Source: an uncultured Collinsella sp.
GTDB lineage: Bacteria > Actinomycetota > Coriobacteriia > Coriobacteriales > Coriobacteriaceae
Reading direction: 5' to 3'
Assembly (NCBI GenBank): GCA_938045085.1
Contig: CALINZ010000294.1
Location: forward strand, 1-31,286
Length of the DNA stretch: 31,286 nt
Part shown: piece by piece, positions 23,853-31,286 of the stretch
How positions within the stretch are numbered: the first letter of the stretch is position 1
How the letters are laid out: the number at the start of each line of letters is the position of its first letter
The notes under the pieces: model-generated
Told to the model about the DNA's origin: nothing
The model's input: the letters and a program-made list of their open reading frames with translations, nothing else
Databases searched by the model: none
Position numbers and translations under genes: made by a program

Positions 23853-26800
23853 ATGGCGAACACCCAGAACTATATTAACCACCTGCTGCAGAACACCGGC
23901 ATTACGCCGGCATGCAGCGAAGAAGAGCGCTTGGCTGCCGAGGATATCGCTCAGATCTTCCGCAACCACGGCTTTGACCCCGAGGTTCAGGAGTTCAATG
24001 CCCCGGCGCCCAGTAGATTGGCATTTGCCGTTACCGGTATTCTTGCGTTTGCCGGCGCCCTGCTGATGGGCATCGGCGGCGGTATCGGCTTGGTCGGCAC
24101 CTTGCTGGCCATTGTCGGCGCCGTTCTTTACGTGCTCGAGCGCACGGGCCACCCCGTGGTTTCGCGCCTGGGCAAGACGGGCGTGAGCCAAAATGTCATC
24201 GCCTACCACAAGGCCTCGGGCCCGCTCGCGTCCCCGCGTAACCGCCCGGTGGTCGTTGTCGCACACTACGACTCTCCCCGTGCTGAGCTGCTCGCCCGCG
24301 AGCCCTATGCTTCGTATCGTGCGCTCATCGCCAAGCTGTTGCCCGTTGCCACGATTGCCCCCGCTGCCGTTGCCATCCTGCGTATCCTGCCGCTCCCCGG
24401 CGCGCTCAAGGTTCTGCTGTGGATTGTCGCGATCCTCGCTTCCCTCGTTGCACTTGCCAACGCGGCAAACATCATCTCTAACCGCCATATTCTTCCCTAT
24501 ACGTCCGGCGCGGTATGCAACAAGTCTTCTGTCGCCGCTATGCTCGGCGTTATGGACAACGTTGCTCCCTTCCAGGGCGAGAACGAGTTTCCCGACGATG
24601 TTCCGTTCGATACCTATTTTGGGGAGCAGAAACGTCGTGCCGAGGAAATGGCGCGCGCGGCGGCGGAGTATGCCGCGGCCCAGCAGCAAAACGACTACGG
24701 CAACACCATCGAGTACGAAGAGCCTACCTACGCCGAGGACGAGTTCGGTCAGCCGATTGCTCCCGACGCTCAAACCGAGCCCGAACAGGGCGAGGCTTTT
24801 GACGAGCAGATTGAGGGCTTTGAGGGTGCGTCTGCCGACGAGACGCTGATTGGCGCCATCGTGCCCGAGGATCAGAATCAGGCTGTCCAGGCTGAAGAGT
24901 TCAATGACGAGGTTCCCGCTGCTGAGCCGGCGGAGGAGCCTGCCGCGGCCGAGCCCGAGCCCAAGCTCTATCGCAACGCCGCCGGCAACATTCGCTTTGG
25001 TTCGGATGCCATCCGTGCACTCGGAATGCTTCCCGAGTCCTGCACGCTCGATTACGAGGAGGGCGAGGAGCTGACGTTTGAGCCCGAGCCTGCGCCCGTT
25101 GTCACTGCGGATGATGAGTCTGCCGCGGTTACCGCTGCCGTTGCCGAGCCCGAGGCGGTGTCCGCGATCGATCCCGCGGCAGGACTGGACATTTTGGCTC
25201 CCGCCGCGCAGGCGCAAGACGTTGCGGACGAGTCTGACGACGATTACGTTGAACAGCCGAGGCGCGTGTCTTACGAGAGCGATACTGATTTCTCGGCCGA
25301 GATTCCCGCGGCAACGCCCCATGCCGATATTGCATCTGCGTTCTCTTCGATTGGCGCCAGCGCTTCCAGCTTCTTTAAGGGTGCGCTTGCAAAGGGCAGG
25401 AAATTTGTCGACGATTTCGAGGAGAAGCGCGCTGCCGCACGCGAGGCTGCCGAGCAGGAGGCTATCGCTCAGCAGCAGGCAGCCGAGGCGGCACGTGAGC
25501 ACGCGGCGCAAGAGTTCGAGCAGAACGAGGCTATGCAGTCCGGGCCCGTCGACGCTGCCGAAGCTACGACGTCCTTTGAGTCCCAGCAACCGACGTCAGC
25601 GGATGTTGTTGAGGCAACAACGTCTTTCGAGGCTCAGCAGCACGTCGATAGCACCATGTCGTTTGATGCCGCGCAGTTCGATTCCACGATAACGTTTGAA
25701 AAGCAAGGCACCGCAATTGCCGAGCCCCTTCCTGTTTCCGATGAGCAGGGCGACGCGGCAGACGATGACGAGCCCATTGATGCTGCCGAAATCCAAGATG
25801 CCGCCGAGGACGAGTCCGTCGAGGCCAACTCTGACGAAGAGCAATACGCGGCAGCCGATCAAGGTGATTCGACCGAGGTCGAGCAGGAGGAAGTGCCTGC
25901 GGTTTCCGAGACTCCCGAGACGGATGAGTCGAGGCCTTACTCCACGCAGATTTTCACCATGCCGACCCCGAGTGGTTCCGGTGCCACGGTTGCCAATGTC
26001 GCTCCCACCCAGGACGAAACGGTCGATTCCCTTATGGCCCAGATTTCCTCCCAGGCATCGCCGCGTCCGCAGATGAATGTTCCCGATCCGGCGTCGGCAC
26101 CGTCGCCTGCACCTTCCTCGTCTCCGCTGGCTTCGGTCCCCGATCCGTCGCTGCCGTCTATGAAGCAGGCAAACGTTGCGTCTCGCACGTCGCTGTTCGA
26201 CCTTCCCGATCCCTCTGCCCAGGTCAACGACCCCTTTGCTACTGCCCAGGGTCCCGAACCCACATCGGCACCCGTTGCGCCTTCTATGCCCGTTGCGTCG
26301 GGCGCGCAGCCGATCGAGACCATTTCGGCTCCCGCCCCGGCGGTGCCTAAGTCTCGTAAGCGCGGCCTGGGTGGCCTGTTCGGTCGTAAAAAGAAAAACG
26401 AGCAGGACAGCATGAGTGATTGGCTGGGCGTCGAAGACGATTACGATGCCAAGAAGTCCGGTCGCGGTATCGGTTCGTGGGATAACTTCGAGGACGATAA
26501 CGATGGCTGGAAGGGCGGCGCTACGTCTTCCGATGGCGCTTCTTCCGAAGATATGCTCTCGGCTGTCGCCTCTATGGGCGATGATGAGCTGCTCGGTCAC
26601 GATATCTGGTTTGTGGCAACGGGCGCCTCGGATTGTGATGGCGCCGGCATGAAGGCCTTCTTGGCTTCGCATCGCGATAAACTCCGCGGCGTATTCTTCA
26701 TCAATCTTGAATCCGTCGGCGCCGGTAGGCTTTCGGTGGTGACGGTCGAGGGCGAACAGCAGCTGCTCAAGGGCGATCGCCGCATCATGAACCTGGTCAG

Positions 26801-27029
26801 CAAGGTCTGCAAGTCGTTCCATGTCGATTGTGGCGCGCTCGAGATGCCCTATGCCAAGACCGACGCCTATGCCGCGCTCGAGGCGAGCCGCCGAGCCCTC
26901 ACCATCGCCGGCGTGGACGGCACGCGTCTGGCTTGCGCTCGTACCGAGGACGACCTGCCCCACAATGTCAACCCGACGAACATTGCTACGGTATCCGAGG
27001 TCGTGACCGAGGTTATCCGCCGTTCGTAG
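23853..27029 (+). CDS. Membrane protein with split, degenerate M28-peptidase-like fold
   Basis: A 1058-residue protein. Hydrophobic pairs lie at about residues 55-95 and 162-208. The M28 aminopeptidase-like fold begins with VVVVAHYDSPRAEL (HYD at 138-140) and NKSSVAAMLGVMDN (about 223-236), and resumes at DIWFVATGASD (917-927), INLESVGAG and the C-terminal DDLPHNVNP. About 670 residues between them are mostly acidic, Ala/Pro/Glu-rich low-complexity sequence with short repeats and a basic patch (SRKRGLGGLFGRKKK). By alignment from memory, the usual Asp pair, the Glu-Glu pair and the last His are not conserved (Val-Cys, Ser-Asp and Arg here), so peptidase activity is doubtful. ATG at 23853 has GGAG 6 bases upstream; an earlier in-frame ATG at 23703 lacks such support. 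It is followed by a small membrane-protein gene 21 bases downstream. Confidence 0.8.
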   Translation: MANTQNYINHLLQNTGITPACSEEERLAAEDIAQIFRNHGFDPEVQEFNAPAPSRLAFAVTGILAFAGALLMGIGGGIGLVGTLLAIVGAVLYVLERTGHPVVSRLGKTGVSQNVIAYHKASGPLASPRNRPVVVVAHYDSPRAELLAREPYASYRALIAKLLPVATIAPAAVAILRILPLPGALKVLLWIVAILASLVALANAANIISNRHILPYTSGAVCNKSSVAAMLGVMDNVAPFQGENEFPDDVPFDTYFGEQKRRAEEMARAAAEYAAAQQQNDYGNTIEYEEPTYAEDEFGQPIAPDAQTEPEQGEAFDEQIEGFEGASADETLIGAIVPEDQNQAVQAEEFNDEVPAAEPAEEPAAAEPEPKLYRNAAGNIRFGSDAIRALGMLPESCTLDYEEGEELTFEPEPAPVVTADDESAAVTAAVAEPEAVSAIDPAAGLDILAPAAQAQDVADESDDDYVEQPRRVSYESDTDFSAEIPAATPHADIASAFSSIGASASSFFKGALAKGRKFVDDFEEKRAAAREAAEQEAIAQQQAAEAAREHAAQEFEQNEAMQSGPVDAAEATTSFESQQPTSADVVEATTSFEAQQHVDSTMSFDAAQFDSTITFEKQGTAIAEPLPVSDEQGDAADDDEPIDAAEIQDAAEDESVEANSDEEQYAAADQGDSTEVEQEEVPAVSETPETDESRPYSTQIFTMPTPSGSGATVANVAPTQDETVDSLMAQISSQASPRPQMNVPDPASAPSPAPSSSPLASVPDPSLPSMKQANVASRTSLFDLPDPSAQVNDPFATAQGPEPTSAPVAPSMPVASGAQPIETISAPAPAVPKSRKRGLGGLFGRKKKNEQDSMSDWLGVEDDYDAKKSGRGIGSWDNFEDDNDGWKGGATSSDGASSEDMLSAVASMGDDELLGHDIWFVATGASDCDGAGMKAFLASHRDKLRGVFFINLESVGAGRLSVVTVEGEQQLLKGDRRIMNLVSKVCKSFHVDCGALEMPYAKTDAYAALEASRRALTIAGVDGTRLACARTEDDLPHNVNPTNIATVSEVVTEVIRRS

Positions 27030-27050
27030 ACGGAGCTCTAAGGAGTCAAC

Positions 27051-27269
27051 GTGTTTTCGTATATTAAGCGCCATTGGCCTGTCTACGTGATTTTGACCTT
27101 GATTGCCATTGCGTTAGGATTTGGGGCTGCCTACATCGTGGGTGCAAAGGGCTCGACCCCCGCCTCCGCAATCAGCGAAGAGGTGGAGCAAGAACAGAGT
27201 ACGGGTGCCGATGGGATTCCTGAGTCCGAGCAGGCAATCGTTGATGGTGGATCTTCGTCTGCAGAGTAG
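27051..27269 (+). CDS. Small single-span membrane protein
   Basis: A 72-residue protein I do not recognise. A basic start (MFSYIKRHW) is followed by a hydrophobic segment at about residues 10-31 (PVYVILTLIAIALGFGAAYIV) and an acidic, Ser/Glu-rich tail, probably outside the cell or disordered. It starts at GTG with AAGGAG (27040-27045) 5 bases upstream and lies 21 bases after the M28-like gene. It ends before a strong terminator, so the two form one transcript. Confidence 0.75.
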   Translation: MFSYIKRHWPVYVILTLIAIALGFGAAYIVGAKGSTPASAISEEVEQEQSTGADGIPESEQAIVDGGSSSAE

Positions 27270-27290
27270 ATACGGCGATTTACATGATTG

Positions 27291-27328
27291 AAAGCGGGCG
27301 AGCCAGGGGACTGGCTCGCCCGCTTTTT
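27291..27328 (+). terminator. Strong terminator between convergent genes
   Basis: A 16-bp perfect stem (27291-27306 with 27311-27326, GGGA loop) ends in TTTTT. It closes the M28-like unit on the plus strand and can also act weakly for the minus-strand adhesin gene, where the stem ends in TTT. Confidence 0.93.
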
Positions 27329-27335
27329 CATCGCG

Positions 27336-30300
27336 CTAGCGCTTCTTTGGGGTCGACCTAAGGCGAGCGAACCATAGGGCTGCGGCACCCGAGGTCAGGA
27401 GCGCGGTGATGCAAGCGGCGATGGGAACTGATCCTGTTGCCGGTAGGTCCTGCAGTAGGGTACAGCGTTGAATGACACGGTCCTCGTCATGTGACTCAAG
27501 TTTATCGCCGCCGCCGTTGCGGCAAAGATCGACGCGTGCGCTGTTGGTGAGTGCGGTTTGGGGCGTATAAGCCGACGTCGCCTGCATGTGCACGATTGCG
27601 CCCCGAGCGTCTGTGCCAAGGATTGCTTTGGCATCGTCAAGGTCGTCGTGCTCATCTTTGAGATCATCGCGGGTCCAAGAATCCGCATCGCTTCGAGTCG
27701 TAAAGTCGGCGGCTACCGCACCGTATTCAATTCGAATGCCCGTTACGACGGTATTGGGTGTAAGGTCGAGCTCTTCCGCCTCGAGTGTGGTGGATTCCGT
27801 GGTCGAGACATCCGCCTTCCAGAGGCGCCAGCCGTCGTAATCGACGAGGCGACAGTCCTCACCAAGGCTCTCTTTTACTTCGTCGGACTCAAGCCAAGGA
27901 TTTTCGTGTCCATCGTCAAGTGTCGCGTTCGCCGGTTCATCGACGTCTGTCGAGTCCAACGGCGTCGTGCGATACCACACGTTGCACAGACCGTTGAGGT
28001 CGCCGATGGCGACGGGGGTTTCGATTGAGATGAATCTCGCCGTGCCGTCTTTGGCGCACTCAAGATCATCGATAATCGTAAACTCATCAACCCAAGTAGC
28101 GGAATCGTTTCGAGCATCGATGGTATAGGAGAAAAGCCCATCACTATTGGTTTGCGTCGTGGCGCGGTTTTTACCATCGCCGTTAGCCAACAGGCCCTTT
28201 TCGATAGGTTGGACAAGTTCCTGACGCTTGTCGACCTGCCCCTTGATCTCGATGGGCGCATCCTTCATCGCGACGGATTGGACTTCTCCCGTATCTTTTA
28301 TTTCAAACGTTATCTCCTCGGCAAGGTCATAGGTCCGCGGAGACATCATTTCGCGCAACGAGTAGGTGCCGGGTGCAAGATGTTCGACGCGGTGTGGCTT
28401 GTCGGATGAGGTCCAGGAGTCTATTTCGGTTTTATCGGGACCATATAAGGTGAGTTGTGCGCCTTCCACTTCCTGCTCACCGCTTGCATCGACCTTGGAG
28501 ATATCAACCTTGGTGTAATCGTCGGATACGTTAAGCCGTGCTTCTACAACGGGTGTTTTCTGGTCGGCATAAGTAAGGTCGACAATATGGGATGTCCGAT
28601 CGAGTAAGAAGCCTGCCGGCGCTTGAGTCTCGACAACCTCGTAGCGTGCGGTGCCAGATCCCAGCGGGAGGTCGTCCGCGCGTGCTTCTCCAGTTTCATC
28701 CGTCGTGACGGCAGCGACAGTCTCACCGTCGAGCGCGGCAATGCTACCGTCGGGGCGCACGATATCACCCGAGGCACGGATCTCAAAGACGGCGCCCGCG
28801 AGGCTGCTGCCGTCTACGGCATCGGTTTTAACGATCCTGATGTTTCCGGTCGCGGCGTGGTCATAATACGAGGCGATTACAACGGGCGTTAGGTTCATGT
28901 CGGCGGGTATGTTTACCTCGATCTCTTCGCCGACAAGATAGGGCTCTTTGGCCGAGGCTTCGCGTACATAATAGGTGCCCGGCACGAGCGATTCGGGCAG
29001 TGTGACGGTCCCGGTCGCGTCAGTCGTAAAGGTGCCCATTACGTTATGTGCTGGATACCAGCAAGTTTGTGAGACAGGTTCATGATTGCTGTCGAGGAGT
29101 TGGAAGGTGAATCCGGCTAGTGGAACAGAAGCGCCTGTTTGGGCATCGCGTTTTACAATCTGGAGATGCGTCGACAGAGCGTGGTTGTCCACGATATATT
29201 GAAGCTCGGCGCCGTTGGAAATCTGATTGGCCCCGACGGTCCATTCCCCTGCACGTTTAAAACCCTCGGGGACGGTTTCCGGAACCTCGCGAATCGTGTA
29301 GCCGGCACGGTCGTATGGGACGGCTCCGTGGACACCGGCGGGTCGCTTGCCTGTGCCGAACCATGCTTCGGGCTGATCTTTGGTGGAGGCAAAGCCATAG
29401 ATGTTTGTGGTCAATGTGCCAACAACCTGCTGAGAGCTGTTGCTGACAACTTCAAAGACAACACCACCCGCCGGCTGCTCCAGGCCGGATTGGTCGCTAT
29501 TGCCGTAATCCTTGAATTTGGAAATCTCAAGGTCAAACGCAATGGGGATATCGGAAATGCGAGATTCGATCTCGACTACGCCTGAATCGCCGAGCTGGTC
29601 GGCTCCAACGGTATAGGTCCAGCTGTCGTTGGATGGCAGGTAGCCCTCGGGGGCTTTTGATTCGTAGATGGTAAAGGTTCCTAAGGGGACATCGACGAGG
29701 GTAGCCCGACCGCTTTCGTCAGTCGTGAGAATTTGCGCCCATCCAGGGGTTGATTGCGACACACACGTGAACTCTGCTCCTGCGAGTGAAGATCCCGCCT
29801 GGGGGCCGGCATTCGTCGCGGCATCGAGTTTTACGATACGCAGATTGATGGTGCCGGGCTGTTCATCAATGGCGACCTTTCCACCGTCATTCCCCGTGGT
29901 AAAGGCGATGCGATCGCGACGGGGGACATAGCCGGCCGGCGCCTTCGTTTCAACTAGGTAGTATGCCGTGTTGGGCAGAAGTGTTGCCTGCGCTCGACCG
30001 TTGCTGTCCATCTGGACGGTGCCGACACGCGCGCCGCTGGTGCTCTCAAAAACATCGAATGTTGCCCCGTCAAACTGATAAGTATTGTTTCCGCTGGTAA
30101 TGGCAGCGTTTGCAGACTGCTTTTGGAAGGAAACAGAGACCGCCGGCAGTACATAGAGCATGTCCTGACGTTTGCTGCCGCCCGATACGGCTCCTAGATA
30201 GCGCCGCGCGCGGTGCGGAGCGGCTTTGATGCTTCCTGATTTTGCGCTGTCGTGGAGCCACCGCGCCGCCGCCACGACTTCATTGTCAGTGATAAAGTGC

Positions 30301-30767
30301 CCACTCTTGGTTTTGCCCTGAGCGGTCGTGTAAGAGTAGGTACCGTCGACATGGGTAGTGCCGTTGAGCATCCATACGGCAAGCTGGGTTGCGGCGCGGG
30401 CACGATCGGGTGAAAGATGGTAACCGCCAAACGACGTGGCGGTAGGATATCCGTGACAAACGATTGCCGCGAACTCGTCGTCGAGCCACACCCAGCCTTG
30501 ATCAAAGTTGAGCCATGGGCCGCCCGGCTTGGTGGGGCCGGGGCGCTCCTGGTTCATGCAGTAGGCAATCGAGGCGTCTTGAGCTTCATACTTGCCGATG
30601 AGGAAGGGCCCACAATCATCGCTAATAGTGCGGAAGCCGAGCTGGTCGTAGCCATCGACGGCAAATGCGGCTCCCGGTGCCAGGCAGCCGAAAAGCAGGA
30701 AGAGGAGCAGGAGCAGCGGACCTGTTGCGATTGCGCTGTGGACAGAGTGCGTGGGTGCGTTGGACAT
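27336..30767 (-). CDS. Cell-wall-anchored adhesin with thioester and SpaA-like domains
   Basis: A 1143-residue surface protein. A signal peptide (residues about 1-36, LLLLLFLLFGCLAPGAAFA) is followed by a thioester domain with Cys70 (AYCMNQ) and Gln128 in TQLAVW, the pair that forms an internal Cys-Gln thioester for covalent host attachment. About six SpaA/Cna-B-like modules follow, each starting with a motif such as IRIVKTDAVDGSSLAGAVFE and carrying the Lys and Glu typical of isopeptide folds. After them is a long beta-rich region (about 830-1090). The C-terminus has the sorting signal LPATG (1108-1112), a hydrophobic span and RSTPKKR. No sortase gene is in the window. ATG at 30767 is preceded by AAGGAG. 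Its neighbours give no functional clue. It could be a pilus tip or a single adhesin. Confidence 0.92.
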   Translation of the reverse strand: MSNAPTHSVHSAIATGPLLLLLFLLFGCLAPGAAFAVDGYDQLGFRTISDDCGPFLIGKYEAQDASIAYCMNQERPGPTKPGGPWLNFDQGWVWLDDEFAAIVCHGYPTATSFGGYHLSPDRARAATQLAVWMLNGTTHVDGTYSYTTAQGKTKSGHFITDNEVVAAARWLHDSAKSGSIKAAPHRARRYLGAVSGGSKRQDMLYVLPAVSVSFQKQSANAAITSGNNTYQFDGATFDVFESTSGARVGTVQMDSNGRAQATLLPNTAYYLVETKAPAGYVPRRDRIAFTTGNDGGKVAIDEQPGTINLRIVKLDAATNAGPQAGSSLAGAEFTCVSQSTPGWAQILTTDESGRATLVDVPLGTFTIYESKAPEGYLPSNDSWTYTVGADQLGDSGVVEIESRISDIPIAFDLEISKFKDYGNSDQSGLEQPAGGVVFEVVSNSSQQVVGTLTTNIYGFASTKDQPEAWFGTGKRPAGVHGAVPYDRAGYTIREVPETVPEGFKRAGEWTVGANQISNGAELQYIVDNHALSTHLQIVKRDAQTGASVPLAGFTFQLLDSNHEPVSQTCWYPAHNVMGTFTTDATGTVTLPESLVPGTYYVREASAKEPYLVGEEIEVNIPADMNLTPVVIASYYDHAATGNIRIVKTDAVDGSSLAGAVFEIRASGDIVRPDGSIAALDGETVAAVTTDETGEARADDLPLGSGTARYEVVETQAPAGFLLDRTSHIVDLTYADQKTPVVEARLNVSDDYTKVDISKVDASGEQEVEGAQLTLYGPDKTEIDSWTSSDKPHRVEHLAPGTYSLREMMSPRTYDLAEEITFEIKDTGEVQSVAMKDAPIEIKGQVDKRQELVQPIEKGLLANGDGKNRATTQTNSDGLFSYTIDARNDSATWVDEFTIIDDLECAKDGTARFISIETPVAIGDLNGLCNVWYRTTPLDSTDVDEPANATLDDGHENPWLESDEVKESLGEDCRLVDYDGWRLWKADVSTTESTTLEAEELDLTPNTVVTGIRIEYGAVAADFTTRSDADSWTRDDLKDEHDDLDDAKAILGTDARGAIVHMQATSAYTPQTALTNSARVDLCRNGGGDKLESHDEDRVIQRCTLLQDLPATGSVPIAACITALLTSGAAALWFARLRSTPKKR

Positions 30768-31021
30768 GGCTGCTCCTTATCCCTCGTGCGCCGCATGGGG
30801 AGGTTGCGACGCGTAGGATGAGGCTACCCCCGAGGTTCATGCGGGTAAGTACCGGAGCCTGACCAAAAGCTTGCCCGATTTCTGACAAATCGAGCTCAAA
30901 TACAACAATCAGATAAAAGTGCAGGTAGAAGATGGTAAGAAAAGAAAGACAAAGGTCCTCATCTCCACAATTGGCGCGGTTTTCAAACGATTCTCCACAG
31001 CTAAAACAAGCATCGACACCC

Positions 31022-31051
31022 TTGTATCGAACAAGACAACGGCGTTATACT
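31022..31051 (+). promoter_or_regulatory. tRNA-Gly promoter
   Basis: A -35-like TTGTAT (31022-31027), an 18-base spacer and -10 TATACT (31046-31051) lie 13 bases before the tRNA gene. Confidence 0.7.
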
Positions 31052-31064
31052 ATCCCCCACATAT

Positions 31065-31139
31065 GCGGGCATCGCCAAGTGGTAAGGCATCAGCTTCCCA
31101 AGCTGACACTCGCGGGTTCGAGTCCCGTTGCCCGCTCCA
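31065..31139 (+). tRNA. tRNA-Gly (anticodon CCC)
   Basis: A complete cloverleaf: acceptor GCGGGCA (31065-31071) with TGCCCGC (31129-31135), an anticodon stem TCAGC/GCTGA around loop TTCCCAA with anticodon CCC (31097-31099), a T-loop GGTTCGAGTCC, discriminator T and an encoded CCA end. It reads GGG codons. Confidence 0.96.
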
Positions 31140-31150
31140 GCAAAAAGCAC

Positions 31151-31182
31151 AAGCACGGCAGCGTTACGTTGCCGTGCTTTTT
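31151..31182 (+). terminator. tRNA-Gly terminator
   Basis: A 10-bp perfect stem (31151-31160 with 31170-31179) runs into a T-run (31178-31182), 12 bases after the tRNA. Confidence 0.88.
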
Positions 31183-31286
31183 ACTACCAAGCGCCGGGGC
31201 TCGAACCCGCCAGGGTGCGAGCGTTAAGCAAACGCGAAGCGTTTGTAGCGAGCAGGCGAAGGCGCCGACAGGCGTCTGAAGCCGGT
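31183..31286. other. Non-coding right edge with short repeats
   Basis: No gene is seen. The stretch has a small hairpin (AAACGC/GCGTTT near 31229-31244) and words shared with the left edge: GTGCGAGC, and CGAGCAGGCGA at 31249-31259. It may belong to a dispersed repeat family or to the edge of a neighbouring gene. Confidence 0.35.

Noticed and set aside
23802..25589. Long minus-strand open frame opposite the M28-like gene, with another at 25596-27074
   Set aside because: Both arise from the biased codon use of the low-complexity plus-strand gene; no motif or ribosome site supports them.
30768..30930. Possible riboswitch in the adhesin leader
   Set aside because: Some short pairings exist (for example CGATTT/AAATCG) but no known riboswitch core could be recognised.
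30991..30999. TTCTCCACA, one mismatch from the classical DnaA box
   Set aside because: Single strong match, 20 kb from the origin gaps and beside a tRNA; expected by chance in a window of this size.
31186..31223. Minus-strand T-arm-like sequence (GGGTTCGAGCCCC) after tRNA-Gly
   Set aside because: Only four of five T-stem pairs form and no acceptor, anticodon or CCA parts are visible, so a tRNA or an attachment-site remnant is not supported.
1..31286. CRISPR arrays, insertion sequences, prophage or toxin-antitoxin genes
   Set aside because: No regularly spaced direct repeats, transposase, integrase or phage-type gene was seen anywhere in the window.

Overview
This window is the replication-origin region of a G+C-rich member of the Actinomycetota. 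The gene order, the gene-specific insertions and the surface protein best fit the class Coriobacteriia, probably a Collinsella-like gut bacterium. That is a judgement from gene content and composition; no database search was run.

Left arm (minus strand, reading away from the origin): a GHKL-ATPase/winged-helix protein, dnaA, dnaN, recF, a DUF721 (DciA-like) gene, gyrB and gyrA. Intrinsic terminators lie after the DUF721 gene and after gyrA. Right arm (plus strand): rpmH, rnpA, yidD, yidC, jag and a strong terminator, then rsmG, three perfect parS sites, parA, parB and a small membrane-protein gene that overlaps parB. Transcription diverges at about 11.16-11.50 kb. Candidate origin elements lie in two places: that divergent gap and the dnaA-dnaN gap. 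Both carry a shared TGTTGAAAA box, and the dnaA-dnaN gap also has a DnaA-trio-like array next to an AT-rich stretch.

Beyond the core: rlmN (minus) is divergent from ddl, which overlaps a DnaQ-exonuclease/DinG-type Fe-S helicase. That gene converges, with overlapping stop codons, on a pair of overlapping WYL-domain regulators. Divergent from the WYL pair is a large membrane protein whose M28-peptidase-like fold is interrupted by about 670 mostly low-complexity residues and seems to lack most metal ligands. A 72-residue membrane protein follows it. Next, on the minus strand, is a 1143-residue LPxTG-type adhesin with an N-terminal thioester domain and a row of SpaA-like domains. The window ends with tRNA-Gly(CCC), its promoter and terminator, and a hairpin-rich stretch that shares words with the first 60 bases of the window.

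Functionally the window holds initiation (DnaA, DnaN, origin), fork and topology functions (RecF, DUF721, gyrase), segregation (ParABS), membrane insertion and ribosome/RNase P maturation (YidC, YidD, RnpA, L34, Jag), and then cell-wall, repair and surface genes. The parts that look least described are the GHKL-winged-helix gene sitting with dnaA, the small membrane protein at the end of parAB, the degenerate M28-like protein with its long insert, and the Exo+Fe-S DinG beside the WYL pair.
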